Below, piece by piece: positions 34,176 through 45,451 of a DNA stretch of 64,000 nucleotides. Position 1 is the stretch's first letter, and every line of letters starts with the position of its first letter. The position numbers and the translations under genes were made by a program. Below the pieces are notes generated by a model, which did no database searches, had not been told where the DNA came from, and was given only the letters and a program-made list of their open reading frames with translations. This DNA comes from Microbacterium salitolerans (GTDB taxonomy: Bacteria > Actinomycetota > Actinomycetes > Actinomycetales > Microbacteriaceae): NCBI RefSeq assembly GCF_019720895.1, contig NZ_JAHKSH010000002.1, positions 186,001-250,000 of the forward strand, in the 5' to 3' direction.

Positions 34176-37088
34176 GTGCCGATCATTCCCGTAGAGACCG
34201 ACCAGAAGATCACCGTGCGCGGCGCTCGCGTACACAATCTCAAGAACGTCGATCTCGAGATCCCGCGTGACAAGATGATCGTCTTCACGGGCCTGTCGGG
34301 CTCGGGGAAGTCAAGCCTCGCGTTCGACACGATCTTCGCCGAGGGGCAGCGCCGCTACGTCGAATCCCTCAGCGCCTACGCCCGGCAGTTCCTGGGGCAG
34401 GTCGATCGGCCCGACGTCGACGCGATCGAGGGGCTCAGCCCTGCCGTCTCGATCGATCAGAAGTCGACCAACCGCAATCCGCGGTCGACCGTCGGCACGA
34501 TCACCGAGATCTACGACTACATGCGCCTGCTCTGGGCGCGCATCGGCATCGCACACTGCCCGACGTGCGATGCACGCATCGAGCGTCAGACTGTGCAGCA
34601 GATCGCCGACCAGCTCGTCGAACTGCCCGACGGCACGCGCTACCAGGTCGTCGCACCGATCGTGAGCCAGAAGAAGGGCGAGTTCGTCGACCTCTTCCAG
34701 GAGCTCGGATCCAAGGGCTTCTCGCGAGCGATCGTCGACGGCGAGCTCATCCAGCTCGCCGAGCCGCCGAAGCTCAAGAAGTCCTACAAGCACGACATCT
34801 CGGTCGTCGTCGACCGGCTCGTGGCGCGCGGCGACAGCATCATCAGCCGTGTCACCGACTCGGTCGAGACCGCCCTCGGGCTGGCCGACGGCGTGATCCA
34901 GGTCAACCTCGTCGACGAAGAGGGCGATGACGCATGGCAGTCGTTCAGCGAGAAGCTCGCCTGCCCCAATGGTCACCCGCTGCAGCTCACCGAGATCGAG
35001 CCGCGCACGTTCTCGTTCAATGCGCCGTTCGGAGCCTGCCCCGCGTGCTCGGGGCTCGGCACCAAGATGTCGGTCGACGTCGACCTCATGCTGGGCGACG
35101 ATGAGCAGTCGATCGCCGACGGCGTCATCATCCCCTGGACGACGCAGGGCAAGGGACTGTTCCAGTACTACGAGCGACTGCTCGAGGGGCTGGCGCGCGA
35201 CCTCAACTTCTCGCTCCACACGCCGTGGAAGGCCCTGCCCGAGGCTGTGCAGGAGGCCGTTCTCACCGGCCAGGACTACAACGTCAACGTCAAGTACAAG
35301 AACCGCTGGGGGCGCGAGGTGCGCTACGCCAGCGGCTTCGAGGGCGTCGTGCCGTACATCGAACGGCAGTACGCGCAGGCTGAGTCCGACACCCAGCGCG
35401 CGCGCTGGGCGGACTACCTGCGCGAGATCCCCTGCGCCGTGTGCCATGGGGCGCGCCTGAAGCCCGAGGTGCTCGCCGTCAAGGTCGCAGGCCGGTCGAT
35501 CGCCGAGACCGCCGACCTCAGCCTCGAGGACGCGATGGAGGTCGTGAACTCGATCGCGCTCACGGAGCGCGAAGCCCAGATCGCCGCGCAGGTGCTGCGC
35601 GAGATCCGCGTGCGTCTCCAGTTCCTGCTCCGCGTCGGCCTCAACTACCTGACCATGAGCCGATCCGCCGGCTCCCTGTCCGGCGGAGAAGCGCAGCGCA
35701 TCCGCCTGGCGACGCAGATCGGCACGGGCCTCACGGGAGTGCTGTACGTGCTCGATGAGCCGTCGATCGGGCTGCACCAGCGCGACAACCGCCGCCTCAT
35801 CGAGACGCTCGAGGCGCTTCGCGACCTCGGCAACACCCTCGTCGTCGTGGAGCACGACGAGGAGACGATCGAGTCGAGCGACTGGGTCGTCGACATCGGG
35901 CCGCGGGCGGGCGAAGGCGGGGGAGAGGTCATCCACTCGGGCCCGTACACCGAGCTCGCGAGTGACGAGCGATCCGTCACGGGCGACTACCTCTCGGGAC
36001 GCCGCAGGATCGATGTCCCCGCGAAGCGCCGCAAGATCGACCGCAAGCGCATGCTCAAGGTCGTCGGCGCGCGCGCGAACAACCTGCAGAACGTCGATGC
36101 CGACTTCCCGCTCGGGGTCTTCACCGCCGTCACGGGCGTCAGCGGATCCGGCAAGTCGACCCTCGTGAATGACATCCTGTACCAGGTGCTCGCGCAGAAG
36201 CTCAACGGCGCCCGCATGGTGCCCGGCAAGCACAAGCGCGTCACGGGTCTCGACCACCTCGACAAGGTCGTCCACGTCGATCAGGCACCGATCGGCCGCA
36301 CACCGCGGTCGAACCCCGCCACGTACACGGGCGTCTTCGACCGCATCCGCAACCTGTTCGCCGAGACGCCCGAGGCGAAGGTGCGCGGCTACCTCGCGGG
36401 GCGCTTCAGCTTCAACGTCAAGGGCGGACGATGCGAGGCCTGCTCGGGAGACGGCACGCTCAAGATCGAGATGAACTTCCTTCCTGATGTCTACGTCGAC
36501 TGCGAGGTGTGCGGTGGCAAGCGCTACAACCGCGACACCCTGCAGGTGCACTACAAGGGCAAGAACATCGCCGAGGTCCTCGAGATGTCGATCGCCGAGG
36601 CGGCCGAATTCTTCGAGCCGATCCAGGCGATCCACCGCTACATGAAGACGCTGGTCGACGTCGGCCTGGGGTATGTGCGCCTCGGCCAGGCCGCGACGAC
36701 GCTCTCGGGTGGTGAGGCGCAGCGTGTCAAGCTGGCGACCGAGCTGCAGAAGCGCAGCAGGGGACGCAGCGTCTATGTCCTCGACGAGCCGACGACAGGG
36801 CTGCACTTCGAAGACGTGCGCAAGCTGCTCGAGGTGCTGAACGGGCTCGTCGAGAAGGGCAACACGGTTCTCGTCATCGAGCACAACCTCGACGTGATCA
36901 AGTCGGCCGACTGGGTCATCGACCTCGGCCCCGAGGGCGGATCCGGCGGCGGCACGATCGTCGCCACGGGCACGCCTGAGCAGATCGCGGGGAACCCCGA
37001 CAGCCACACCGGCGCCTTCCTCGCCGAGACGCTCGGCCACGTCGAGCGACGGGGCAGGAGCGCGCGGGTGGCCGCCGTCGCGAAGTAG
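34176..37088 (+). CDS. uvrA: Excinuclease ABC subunit A
   Basis: 970-residue damage-recognition ATPase of nucleotide excision repair. Two ABC modules: first Walker [14 protein letters not shown] with signature [13 protein letters not shown], second Walker [16 protein letters not shown] with signature [13 protein letters not shown]. The zinc module in the second half has CEAC and CEVC pairs. The first zinc module reads CPNGH and CPAC, so one cysteine pair is not canonical CxxC. The start is GTG 34176, directly behind a -10 box. uvrC follows after 5 nt. Confidence 0.98.
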   Translation: MPIIPVETDQKITVRGARVHNLKNVDLEIPRDKMIVFTGLSGSGKSSLAFDTIFAEGQRRYVESLSAYARQFLGQVDRPDVDAIEGLSPAVSIDQKSTNRNPRSTVGTITEIYDYMRLLWARIGIAHCPTCDARIERQTVQQIADQLVELPDGTRYQVVAPIVSQKKGEFVDLFQELGSKGFSRAIVDGELIQLAEPPKLKKSYKHDISVVVDRLVARGDSIISRVTDSVETALGLADGVIQVNLVDEEGDDAWQSFSEKLACPNGHPLQLTEIEPRTFSFNAPFGACPACSGLGTKMSVDVDLMLGDDEQSIADGVIIPWTTQGKGLFQYYERLLEGLARDLNFSLHTPWKALPEAVQEAVLTGQDYNVNVKYKNRWGREVRYASGFEGVVPYIERQYAQAESDTQRARWADYLREIPCAVCHGARLKPEVLAVKVAGRSIAETADLSLEDAMEVVNSIALTEREAQIAAQVLREIRVRLQFLLRVGLNYLTMSRSAGSLSGGEAQRIRLATQIGTGLTGVLYVLDEPSIGLHQRDNRRLIETLEALRDLGNTLVVVEHDEETIESSDWVVDIGPRAGEGGGEVIHSGPYTELASDERSVTGDYLSGRRRIDVPAKRRKIDRKRMLKVVGARANNLQNVDADFPLGVFTAVTGVSGSGKSTLVNDILYQVLAQKLNGARMVPGKHKRVTGLDHLDKVVHVDQAPIGRTPRSNPATYTGVFDRIRNLFAETPEAKVRGYLAGRFSFNVKGGRCEACSGDGTLKIEMNFLPDVYVDCEVCGGKRYNRDTLQVHYKGKNIAEVLEMSIAEAAEFFEPIQAIHRYMKTLVDVGLGYVRLGQAATTLSGGEAQRVKLATELQKRSRGRSVYVLDEPTTGLHFEDVRKLLEVLNGLVEKGNTVLVIEHNLDVIKSADWVIDLGPEGGSGGGTIVATGTPEQIAGNPDSHTGAFLAETLGHVERRGRSARVAAVAK

Positions 37089-37093
37089 CCGCG

Positions 37094-39001
37094 ATGGCTG
37101 ATCAGCTCCCGTACAAGCCGCAAGCGGGTGAGATCCCCACGAACCCCGGCGTCTATCGGTTCCGGGGCGAGGGCGGGCGCGTGCTCTACGTCGGCAAGGC
37201 GAAGAATCTGCGGCAGCGGCTGTCGAACTACTTCGCGCCGCTGCACACCCTGCATGAGCGCACGCGCCGCATGGTCACGACGGCGACGGAGGTCGAATGG
37301 ACCGTCGTGCCGACCGACGTCGACTCCCTGCAGCTCGAGTACCAGTGGATCAAAGAGTTCGATCCGCCGTTCAACGTCAAGTACCGCGACGACAAGTCCT
37401 ATCCGTTCCTCGCCGTCACGCTCGCCGACGAGGCGCCTCGCGTCATGGTCACGCGCAATGCGAAGATCCGCGGGGCGAAGTACTTCGGCCCGTACCCCAA
37501 GGTGTGGGCCGTGCGCGACACGATCGACCTGATGATCAAGGTCTTCCCGATCCGCACCTGCAGCGATTCCTCCTACCGTCGGGCCATGCAGTCCGGACGC
37601 CCCTGCTTCCCCGGCCAGATCGGCAAGTGCGGTGGTCCGTGCTCGCAGAAGGTCACGGTCGAGGAGCATCGGGCGATCGTCGACGACTTCGTCGCCTTCA
37701 TGCAGGGCGGCGATGAACGGTTCACGCGCGACCTCACCGCGAAGATGAAGGCCGCCGCCATCGCGACGGACTACGAGCTCGCGGCCGTGTACCGCGACAA
37801 GCTCGAATCCCTCGAGGCCGTGCTGACCAAGAGCGCCCTCGTCCTGCCCGACGACGTCGACGCCGACCTCTTCGGCGTCGCAGAGGATGAGCTCGATGCG
37901 GCGGTGCATCACTTCGTCATCCGCGGCGGACGCGTGCGCGGTGTGTACTCGCGCATCGTCGACAAGGAGCTGTCGATCTCGGGCGGCGATCTCGTCGACC
38001 AGATCCTGCAGCACACCTACGGCGAGGCGAAGGGCACCGACATCCCGCGCCGCGTCCTCGTCCCCGAGCTGCCGCCCGCGCACGACGAGCTGCAGCGATT
38101 CCTCACGCAGCGCCGCGGCACGAAGGTCGAGATCCAGGTGGCGCAGCGCGGCCAGCGCGCCGAGCTCATGCGCAACGCGACGCTCAACGCGCAGCAGACG
38201 CTCGTGCGGCACAAGTCACGTCGGTCGAGCGATTTCGCGACCCGGTCCCAGGCTCTCGCCGATCTGCAGGAGGCCCTCGGCATGAGCGAGGCGCCCCTTC
38301 GGATCGAGTGCTACGACATCTCGCATCTGCAGGGGACGAACGTCGTCGGATCGATGGTCGTCTTCGAGGACGGTCTGCCCCGTAAAGATCAGTACCGCTC
38401 GTTCTCGATCGCCGAGACGACCGACGACACCGACAGCATGCATCAGGTGCTGACTCGGCGCCTCGCCCACCTCGACGAACCGCCGGAGGAGGCTCCGGAT
38501 GCCGCTGAGGTGGCGACGAGCGAGGAGGAGGGCGTCGTGACGGAGACCGGCACGCGTCGCCGCTTCTCGTACCCGCCGCAGCTGCTCATCGTCGACGGCG
38601 GTCAGCCGCAGGTCGCCGCCGCGTGGCGGGCGCTGCGGGAGTCCGGGCACACCGAGATCGCTCTCGCGGGCATCGCAAAGCGTCTGGAGGAGCTCTGGGT
38701 CCCCGACGACGACTACCCCGTGATCCTTCCGCGGTCGTCCGAGGCGCTGTACCTCGTGCAGCGCCTGCGCGACGAGGCGCATCGATTCGCGATTCGTCAT
38801 CAGCGCTCGCGCCGAAAGCGCGACATCCACACGGTCCTCAGCGAGGTCCCGGGGCTCGGTGAGCAGCGCATCAAGGCGCTGCTCCGCCACTTCGGATCCG
38901 TGGCGGCGCTGCGCGAGTCGACGGTCGAGCAGATCGAAGAGCTTCCCGGTATCGGCTCGAAGCTCGCGGCGACGATCCACGCTCACCTGCGACGGGGATG
39001 A
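37094..39001 (+). CDS. uvrC: Excinuclease ABC subunit C
   Basis: 635-residue nuclease making both incisions in nucleotide excision repair. The N-terminal GIY-YIG domain shows NPGVYRF and [18 protein letters not shown]; a UVR domain follows (about 205-240), then the RNase H-like endonuclease domain ([20 protein letters not shown]) and a C-terminal helix-hairpin-helix pair ([25 protein letters not shown]). It lies 5 nt after uvrA and is likely co-transcribed with it. Confidence 0.98.
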   Translation: MADQLPYKPQAGEIPTNPGVYRFRGEGGRVLYVGKAKNLRQRLSNYFAPLHTLHERTRRMVTTATEVEWTVVPTDVDSLQLEYQWIKEFDPPFNVKYRDDKSYPFLAVTLADEAPRVMVTRNAKIRGAKYFGPYPKVWAVRDTIDLMIKVFPIRTCSDSSYRRAMQSGRPCFPGQIGKCGGPCSQKVTVEEHRAIVDDFVAFMQGGDERFTRDLTAKMKAAAIATDYELAAVYRDKLESLEAVLTKSALVLPDDVDADLFGVAEDELDAAVHHFVIRGGRVRGVYSRIVDKELSISGGDLVDQILQHTYGEAKGTDIPRRVLVPELPPAHDELQRFLTQRRGTKVEIQVAQRGQRAELMRNATLNAQQTLVRHKSRRSSDFATRSQALADLQEALGMSEAPLRIECYDISHLQGTNVVGSMVVFEDGLPRKDQYRSFSIAETTDDTDSMHQVLTRRLAHLDEPPEEAPDAAEVATSEEEGVVTETGTRRRFSYPPQLLIVDGGQPQVAAAWRALRESGHTEIALAGIAKRLEELWVPDDDYPVILPRSSEALYLVQRLRDEAHRFAIRHQRSRRKRDIHTVLSEVPGLGEQRIKALLRHFGSVAALRESTVEQIEELPGIGSKLAATIHAHLRRG

Positions 39002-39019
39002 CGGGGAGCGGCGACCAGA

Positions 39020-39025
39020 TAGTGT
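39020..39025 (+). promoter_or_regulatory. Putative -10 box of a leaderless promoter for rapZ
   Basis: TAGTGT, 7 nt before GTG 39033, with no ribosome-binding site in between. Confidence 0.45.
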
Positions 39026-39032
39026 GGGCGGC

Positions 39033-39911
39033 GTGAGCGACGACGCGGCAGCCAGAGGAGAGGTCCTCATCGTCACCGGGATGTCCGGTGCGGGACGGAC
39101 GACGGTCGCGAACGCGCTCGAAGACCACGGCTGGTATGTGGTCGACAACCTGCCTCCGCAGATGCTGCGCCCCCTTCTCGAGCTCGCGGGCCGCATCGAT
39201 GGTCAGCTGCCCCGTGTGGCGGCGGTGGTGGACGTACGCGGAGGCGACCTGTTCGCCGATCTCCCGAGCACGGCGCACCAGCTGCGTGAAGCCAACAACC
39301 TGCGCATCGTGTTCCTCGACGCGAGCGACGAGGTCCTCGTCCGCCGGTTCGAGCAGGTGCGACGCCCGCACCCTCTCCAGGCCGACGGCACGCTCCTCGA
39401 CGGGATCCGCGAGGAGCGCCGTCAGCTGCAGGCCATCCGCGAGCGCGCCGACGTGACGATCGACACCTCGACTCTCAACATCCACCAGCTCGCGCGCCGC
39501 ACGGCCGACCTCTTCGAGGACGACGATGCTCCGCGCCACCGTACGACGATCCTCAGCTTCGGCTTCAAATACGGGCTTCCGGCCGACGCCGATCTCGTGG
39601 CCGACATGCGGTTCCTGCCGAACCCCTTCTGGCAGGACGACCTGCGCCATCTCACGGGCGAGAGCGAAGAGGTGAGCAACTTCGTTCTCGAGCAGGAGGG
39701 CGCGGCCGAGTTCCTCGACGCGTACGTCGCGGCGGTCACGCCCGTCATCGAGGGGTACCAGCGCGAGAACAAGAGCCACTCGACGATCGCCGTCGGCTGC
39801 ACGGGCGGCAAGCACCGCTCCGTCGCCATGGCGCTCGCTCTCGGGTCCCTGCTGCGCGACATCCCGGGCCTTCAAGTGCGAGTGCGGCACCGAGATCTGG
39901 GGCGGGAATGA
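39033..39911 (+). CDS. rapZ: RapZ/YvcJ-family nucleotide-binding protein
   Basis: 292-residue P-loop protein of the RapZ (YvcJ) family. The Walker A is GMSGAGRTTVANALEDHGWY; the family stretch VVDNLPP follows, and the C-terminal domain has SFGFKYGLP and IAVGCTGGKHRSVAMA. In Escherichia coli RapZ guides an sRNA and RNase E in amino-sugar control; the actinobacterial role is less clear. GTG 39033 lies just behind a -10 box. It is placed between uvrC and whiA. Confidence 0.95.
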   Translation: MSDDAAARGEVLIVTGMSGAGRTTVANALEDHGWYVVDNLPPQMLRPLLELAGRIDGQLPRVAAVVDVRGGDLFADLPSTAHQLREANNLRIVFLDASDEVLVRRFEQVRRPHPLQADGTLLDGIREERRQLQAIRERADVTIDTSTLNIHQLARRTADLFEDDDAPRHRTTILSFGFKYGLPADADLVADMRFLPNPFWQDDLRHLTGESEEVSNFVLEQEGAAEFLDAYVAAVTPVIEGYQRENKSHSTIAVGCTGGKHRSVAMALALGSLLRDIPGLQVRVRHRDLGRE

Positions 39912-40004
39912 CGGCCTGCACGGCTTCCTGAGCGACGTTCCGACAGTCCCGTTATAACCCGGCCCGCTGTGAGTTCGGCCACGGTCGAGGAGCAGGGCGG
40001 CCGG

Positions 40005-40010
40005 TAGGCT
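40005..40010 (+). promoter_or_regulatory. Putative -10 box for whiA
   Basis: TAGGCT in the 150-bp gap between rapZ and whiA. The transcript would have a leader of about 45 nt including GAGGAG (40052-40057). No clear terminator for rapZ is seen in the gap. Confidence 0.45.
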
Positions 40011-40061
40011 GGGGCACCCGCTCTCACCAGAGCGCACCTGCCTTTTCGAGTGAGGAGACCC

Positions 40062-41042
40062 GTGGCACTGACCGCCGAAGTGAAGGCCGAGCTCATCGCG
40101 GTCCGCGACCCGCGCCCGACCGTGCGAGTGGCGGAGACCACCGCGCTTCTGCGATTCGCCGGCGGCCTGAAGTCGATCGCGGGTCGAGTGGCCGTCGAGG
40201 CGGAGGTCGAGGACCGTCGTCTCGCGCTGCGCACGGCGCGTGACATCGCTGAGATCTACGGCGTCCGGCCTGAGCTCGCGCACATCCAGGCGTCCGGCTC
40301 ACGCGACAGCGAACGCTTCGCCGTGCGCGTCGTCAAGGGCGGCGAGACGCTCGCCCGCCAGACGGGACTGCTCGACATGCGTCGTCGCCCGGTCCGGGGT
40401 CTGCCGAATCGCCTGACGACGGGCAACAACGACGATCTCGCGGCGATCTGGCGGGGGGCCTTCCTGGCCAGCGGCTCGCTGTCGGAGCCCGGTCGCTCGG
40501 CGTCCCTCGAGGTGGAGTGCCCGTCGGGTGAGGCCGGCATGGCGCTCGTGGGCGCCGCGCATCGCATCGGGATCGCTGCCAAGCAGCGCGAGGTCCGCGG
40601 CGTTCCGCGTGTCGTCATCCGGGACGCCGAGGCGATCCGCGGCATCCTCCTGGCGATGGGAGCGAAGCAGGCCGCCGAGTCGTGGGATGAGATGCGTCAG
40701 CGCCGCGAGGTGCGCGCGGGCGTGAACCGCCTCGTCAACTTCGACGACGCGAATCTTCGCCGGTCGGCGCAGGCCGCTGTCGCCGCGTGCGCGCGTGTCG
40801 AACGCGCCCTCGAGATCCTCGGTGACGACGTTCCGGACCACCTCAAGCAGGCGGGCGAGCTGCGCATCGCGCACCGAGATGCCAGCCTCGACGAGCTGGG
40901 TCACCACGCGGATCCGCCCCTGACGAAGGACGCCGTGGCCGGTCGCATCCGTCGACTTCTCGCGATGGCCGACAAGCGCGCGACGTCGCAGGGGATCCCC
41001 GGCACCGAGTCGGCGGTTCCTGCGCAGGCCGAGAACGCCTGA
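40062..41042 (+). CDS. whiA: Sporulation/cell-division regulator WhiA
   Basis: 326-residue DNA-binding protein with a degenerate LAGLIDADG-homing-endonuclease-like N-terminal domain ([20 protein letters not shown]) and a C-terminal helix-turn-helix ([20 protein letters not shown], followed by the family-typical IRRLLAMAD). In non-sporulating actinobacteria it affects growth and division. The start is GTG 40062 ([14 protein letters not shown]), with a GAGG motif 6 nt upstream. The length equals that of the family. Confidence 0.96.
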   Translation: MALTAEVKAELIAVRDPRPTVRVAETTALLRFAGGLKSIAGRVAVEAEVEDRRLALRTARDIAEIYGVRPELAHIQASGSRDSERFAVRVVKGGETLARQTGLLDMRRRPVRGLPNRLTTGNNDDLAAIWRGAFLASGSLSEPGRSASLEVECPSGEAGMALVGAAHRIGIAAKQREVRGVPRVVIRDAEAIRGILLAMGAKQAAESWDEMRQRREVRAGVNRLVNFDDANLRRSAQAAVAACARVERALEILGDDVPDHLKQAGELRIAHRDASLDELGHHADPPLTKDAVAGRIRRLLAMADKRATSQGIPGTESAVPAQAENA

Positions 41043-41069
41043 TTCCGCGACGTCGACGCCGTCTGCAAT

Positions 41070-41102
41070 GCCCCTGGATGAGAATCTCGTCCAGGGGCTT
41101 TG
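41070..41102 (+). terminator. Terminator after whiA
   Basis: 13-bp stem with one G-T pair (41070-41082 with 41086-41098), AAT loop, then TTTG. Confidence 0.85.
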
Positions 41103-41135
41103 TGCATTCGTTCACATGAGTGCATTCACGTGCAT
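41102..41135 (+). repeat. Three GTGCAT repeats upstream of sodA
   Basis: GTGCAT occurs at 41102-41107, 41120-41125 and 41130-41135, within an unusually AT-richer stretch between the whiA terminator and a possible sodA -10 box (TAGGAT, 41186-41191). It may be a regulator site; no known box is matched. Confidence 0.35.
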
Positions 41136-41257
41136 ACGAAAGACGCGAGATGTCATGCGACTGTGCTCGCGGCGTGATGCGTCATTAGGATGAGGAGCGT
41201 CCGCTCGGATCGCGCTGTGCGATACCGAGGATCCCGGAACAAGAGAGAAGGCGACTG

Positions 41258-41884
41258 ATGGCCACGTACACGCTTCCAGAACTCACCTACGACTACGCCG
41301 CGCTCGAGCCCCACATCAGCGCACAGATCATGGAGCTGCACCACTCGAAGCACCACGCCACCTACGTTGCGGGGGCCAACACGGCACTCGAGAAGATGGC
41401 CGAGGCGCGCGACAAGGGCGACTTCGCCAACATCAACAAGCTCGAGAAGGACCTCGCGTTCAACCTCGGTGGGCACACGAACCACTCGATCTTCTGGACG
41501 AACCTGACGCCCGAAGGGCAGGAGCGTCCCGAGGGCGAGATCGCGGCGGCGATCGACGAGCACTTCGGCTCCTTCGACGGCTTCCAGGGCCAGTTCACGG
41601 CGGCGGCGCTCGGCATCCAGGGCTCGGGCTGGGCCGGGGTCTTCTGGGACTCGATCGGCGAGAACCTCGTCATCCAGCAGTTCTTCGACCAGCAGTCCCA
41701 GTTCGCCGCCGGCACCGTGCCGATCCTGCTGCTCGACATGTGGGAGCACGCCTTCTACCTCGACTACAAGAACGTCAAGGCCGACTACGTCAAGGCGTTC
41801 TGGAACATCGTCAACTGGGACAACGTGAAGGACCGTTTCGACACGGCCCGCGAGAAGACCTCGGGTCTGCTCGTCGCGAACTGA
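41258..41884 (+). CDS. sodA: Superoxide dismutase (Mn/Fe family)
   Basis: 208-residue cytoplasmic superoxide dismutase. Metal ligands are visible: the first histidine in [19 protein letters not shown], the second in [11 protein letters not shown], and Asp and His in [17 protein letters not shown]. The conserved [10 protein letters not shown] is present. No signal peptide. AGAGAAGG precedes the ATG. Metal (Mn or Fe) cannot be settled from sequence alone. It stands alone between two terminators. Confidence 0.96.
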   Translation: MATYTLPELTYDYAALEPHISAQIMELHHSKHHATYVAGANTALEKMAEARDKGDFANINKLEKDLAFNLGGHTNHSIFWTNLTPEGQERPEGEIAAAIDEHFGSFDGFQGQFTAAALGIQGSGWAGVFWDSIGENLVIQQFFDQQSQFAAGTVPILLLDMWEHAFYLDYKNVKADYVKAFWNIVNWDNVKDRFDTAREKTSGLLVAN

Positions 41885-41894
41885 CGCACCAGCT

Positions 41895-41925
41895 GGGCCG
41901 AGGGGAGTGCGGATCCTCTCGGCCC
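41895..41925 (+). terminator. Terminator-like hairpin after sodA
   Basis: 12-bp stem with one G-T pair (41895-41906 with 41914-41925) and a 7-nt loop; a TTTT run occurs 11 nt later. Confidence 0.7.
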
Positions 41926-41946
41926 GGCACCACAGCTTTTCCCTGA

Positions 41947-42993
<1,047 letters not shown>

Positions 42994-43033
42994 CGCGCAG
43001 GCGCAGACGACCTCTCGAACGCAGATGAACGGG

Positions 43034-43076
43034 CGCCCGCCCGCCGCGCGACTCCTGTCGCGCGAGCGGGCGGGCG
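43034..43076 (+). terminator. Terminator between gap and pgk
   Basis: 18 base pairs in two blocks, 11 (43034-43044 with 43066-43076) and 7 (43045-43051 with 43058-43064), with a single A bulge at 43065 and a CTCCTG loop. Confidence 0.85.
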
Positions 43077-43083
43077 TTCGCTG

Positions 43084-43089
43084 TAGATT
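43084..43089 (+). promoter_or_regulatory. Putative -10 box of a leaderless promoter for pgk
   Basis: TAGATT, 8 nt before ATG 43098, directly after the gap terminator. Confidence 0.45.
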
Positions 43090-43097
43090 GGCGAACG

Positions 43098-44312
43098 ATG
43101 ACACTCCGAACACTTGACACCCTCGGCGACCTCGCGGGCAGACGCGTCTTCGTCCGCTGCGACTTCAATGTCCCGCTGCACGAGGGCGAAATCACCGACG
43201 ACGGCCGCGTCCGCGCCGCCCTCCCCACTCTGAAGGCCCTGCTCGAGGCCGGCGCGAAGGTGATCACCTCCTCGCATCTCGGGCGCCCCCAGGGATCCCC
43301 GGATCCGCAGTACTCGCTCGCTCCGGTCGCACAGCGCCTGGGCGAGCTCCTCGGCGCTCCTGTCGCGTTCGCGACGGACACCGTGGGCGACGCCGCGAAG
43401 CAGACGGTCGAGAGCCTGGAGAACGGCCAGATCGCCGTGCTCGAGAACCTCCGTTTCCACCCCGGCGAGACGTCCAAGGATGAAGCGGAGCGTCAGGCCT
43501 TCGCGGGCGAGATCGCCGCGCTCGCCGATGTCATGGTCTCCGAAGGGTTCGGCGTCGTGCATCGCAAGCAGGCGAGCGTCTATGAGCTCGCGAAGCTGCT
43601 GCCAAGCGCCGCCGGCTCGCTCGTCGCGCACGAGGTGTCGGTTCTCAACCGCCTCCTCGAGGCGCCGGAGCACCCCTACACGGTCGTGCTCGGCGGCTCG
43701 AAGGTCAGCGACAAGCTGGGTGTGATCGACAGCCTGCTCCCGCGGGTCGACAAGCTCCTCATCGGCGGGGGCATGGCCTACACCTTCCTCGCTGCACAGG
43801 GGCACGCGATCGGGAGGAGTCTCGTCGAGACCGATCAGATCGACACCGCGAAGCGCTACCTGCGGGCCGCAGAGGAGAAGGGCGTCGAGCTGCTGCTCCC
43901 CGTCGACAGCCTCATGGCGTCCGGGTTCGCGGCCGACGCGGCCTTCGAGAACGCGCCGAGCGAGGCCCTCGAGAGCACCTCGATCGGTGCCGACGCGCTG
44001 GGCCTCGACATCGGGCCGAAGACCGCTGAGCTCTTCGCCGCCGCGGTGACGAGCTCGAAGACGGTCTTCTGGAACGGTCCCATGGGCGTGTTCGAGTTCG
44101 ATTCCTTTGCGAACGGCACGCAGGCCGTCGCGCAGGCGCTCACGCAGACCGACGGCCTCACGGTCGTCGGAGGCGGCGACTCCGCCGCAGCCGCGCGCAA
44201 GCTCGGTTTCGCCGACGACCAGTTCGGCCATGTGTCGACCGGCGGCGGCGCCAGCCTCGAATTCCTCGAGGGCAAGAAGCTTCCCGGACTGGAGGTCCTC
44301 GGATGGGCATGA
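43098..44312 (+). CDS. pgk: Phosphoglycerate kinase
   Basis: 404-residue glycolytic kinase. The N-terminal substrate site is RVFVRCDFNVPLHEGEITDD with SSHLGRPQG; the hinge region shows VVLGGSKVSDKLGVI; the nucleotide-binding C-terminus has GPMGVFEFDSFANGT and VVGGGDSAAAARK. Starts at ATG 43098 behind a -10 box. The end overlaps tpiA by 10 nt, so the two genes are coupled. Confidence 0.98.
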   Translation: MTLRTLDTLGDLAGRRVFVRCDFNVPLHEGEITDDGRVRAALPTLKALLEAGAKVITSSHLGRPQGSPDPQYSLAPVAQRLGELLGAPVAFATDTVGDAAKQTVESLENGQIAVLENLRFHPGETSKDEAERQAFAGEIAALADVMVSEGFGVVHRKQASVYELAKLLPSAAGSLVAHEVSVLNRLLEAPEHPYTVVLGGSKVSDKLGVIDSLLPRVDKLLIGGGMAYTFLAAQGHAIGRSLVETDQIDTAKRYLRAAEEKGVELLLPVDSLMASGFAADAAFENAPSEALESTSIGADALGLDIGPKTAELFAAAVTSSKTVFWNGPMGVFEFDSFANGTQAVAQALTQTDGLTVVGGGDSAAAARKLGFADDQFGHVSTGGGASLEFLEGKKLPGLEVLGWA

Positions 44313-45091
44313 ATCGCACCCCGCTGATTGCGGGCAACTGGAAGATGAACCTCGACCACCTGCAGGCGGTCGCGCTCGTCCAGAAGCTCCACTGGAGCCT
44401 CAAGGACGCGAAGCACGACGGCGACACGGTCGACGTCACCCTGTTCCCGCCGTTCACGGATCTCCGCAGTGTGCAGACGTTGATCGACGCCGACAAGATC
44501 CCGTTCGGGCTCGGAGCGCAGGATGTGTCGGTGCACGACTCGGGCGCGTACACGGGCGAGGTGTCCGGGGCGTTCCTCAGCAAGCTGAACTGCGGGTCCG
44601 TCATCATCGGCCACTCCGAGCGTCGCGAGTACCACGCAGAGACCGACGAGATCGTCGCCGCCAAGGTCGCGGCGGCGCTCAAGCACGGCCTCGTCCCCGT
44701 CATCTGCGTCGGCGAGACGAGCGAGGATCTCGAGAAGTTCGGCGCGAGCGCTGTGCCCGTCTCACAGCTCGAGACGGCACTGGACGGCGTTGCCGCGGAC
44801 GCGGAGATCGTCGTCGCATACGAACCGGTCTGGGCGATCGGATCCGGTCAGGCCGCGACGCCTGAGCAGGCGCAGGAGGTCTGCCGGAAGCTGCGCGACG
44901 TCGTCCGCGCGAAGCTGGGCGATGACGCGGCCGACTCCACGCGCGTCCTGTACGGCGGCTCCGTGAAGTCGGGCAACATCGCGACGTTCATGCGCGAGCC
45001 CGACATCGACGGCGCGCTGGTGGGCGGCGGGAGCCTGAAGGTCGACGAGTTCAGCTCGATCATCCGCTTCCAGAAGCACGTCGGCGTGTGA
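44303..45091 (+). CDS. tpiA: Triose-phosphate isomerase
   Basis: 262-residue (beta/alpha)8 enzyme interconverting the triose phosphates. Catalytic parts: Lys in IAGNWKMNLD, His in VIIGHSERREYH, Glu in YEPVWAIGSG. ATG 44303 was chosen, with GGAGG 7 nt upstream inside pgk; ATG 44309 (overlapping the pgk stop as ATGA) would be two residues shorter. A perfect hairpin follows. Confidence 0.98.
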   Translation: MGMNRTPLIAGNWKMNLDHLQAVALVQKLHWSLKDAKHDGDTVDVTLFPPFTDLRSVQTLIDADKIPFGLGAQDVSVHDSGAYTGEVSGAFLSKLNCGSVIIGHSERREYHAETDEIVAAKVAAALKHGLVPVICVGETSEDLEKFGASAVPVSQLETALDGVAADAEIVVAYEPVWAIGSGQAATPEQAQEVCRKLRDVVRAKLGDDAADSTRVLYGGSVKSGNIATFMREPDIDGALVGGGSLKVDEFSSIIRFQKHVGV

Positions 45092-45095
45092 CGCA

Positions 45096-45140
45096 GCGGA
45101 TCCTGCGGCGCTCCGAAGCACGGGGCGCCGCAGGATCCGC
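45096..45140 (+). terminator. Terminator after tpiA
   Basis: Perfect 16-bp stem (45096-45111 with 45125-45140) and a 13-nt loop. Confidence 0.88.
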
Positions 45141-45148
45141 CCACCGCG

Positions 45149-45154
45149 TATACT
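45149..45154 (+). promoter_or_regulatory. Putative -10 box for secG-rbpA
   Basis: TATACT, one of the strongest -10 matches in the window, giving a leader of about 40 nt with GAAGGAAAGG before secG. Confidence 0.6.
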
Positions 45155-45202
45155 GAACGTTTGTGTGCACTCCTCCGATGCACACGAAGGAAAGGCCACA
45201 CC

Positions 45203-45451
45203 GTGCAGATTCTCGAGTTCATTCTGCAGGTCCTGCTCGGCATCACGAGCCTCCTGCTCACGCTGTTCATCCTCATGCACAAGGGACGAGGCGGCGGACT
45301 GTCCGACATGTTCGGCGGCGGAATGTCGCAGGCCGTGAGCTCCTCGGGCACGGCAGAGCGCATGCTCAACTACCTCACGATCACCCTCGCGCTCGTGTGG
45401 TTCCTCTCGATCGTCGGGCTCGGCCTCATCACGAAGTTCCAGGTCCTCTGA
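45203..45451 (+). CDS. secG: Preprotein translocase subunit SecG
   Basis: 82-residue membrane subunit of the SecYEG channel. Two membrane helices (about 3-24 and 56-78) flank the conserved loop LMHKGRGGGLSDMFGGGM. The start is GTG 45203, after a purine-rich ribosome-binding site. The stop overlaps the next start (TGATG). Confidence 0.96.
   Translation: MQILEFILQVLLGITSLLLTLFILMHKGRGGGLSDMFGGGMSQAVSSSGTAERMLNYLTITLALVWFLSIVGLGLITKFQVL

Noticed and set aside
34311-37040. 909-codon minus-strand open frame opposite uvrA
   Set aside because: Same coordinates as uvrA, whose ABC motifs are unambiguous; the antisense product is low-complexity Arg/Asp/Val/Leu.
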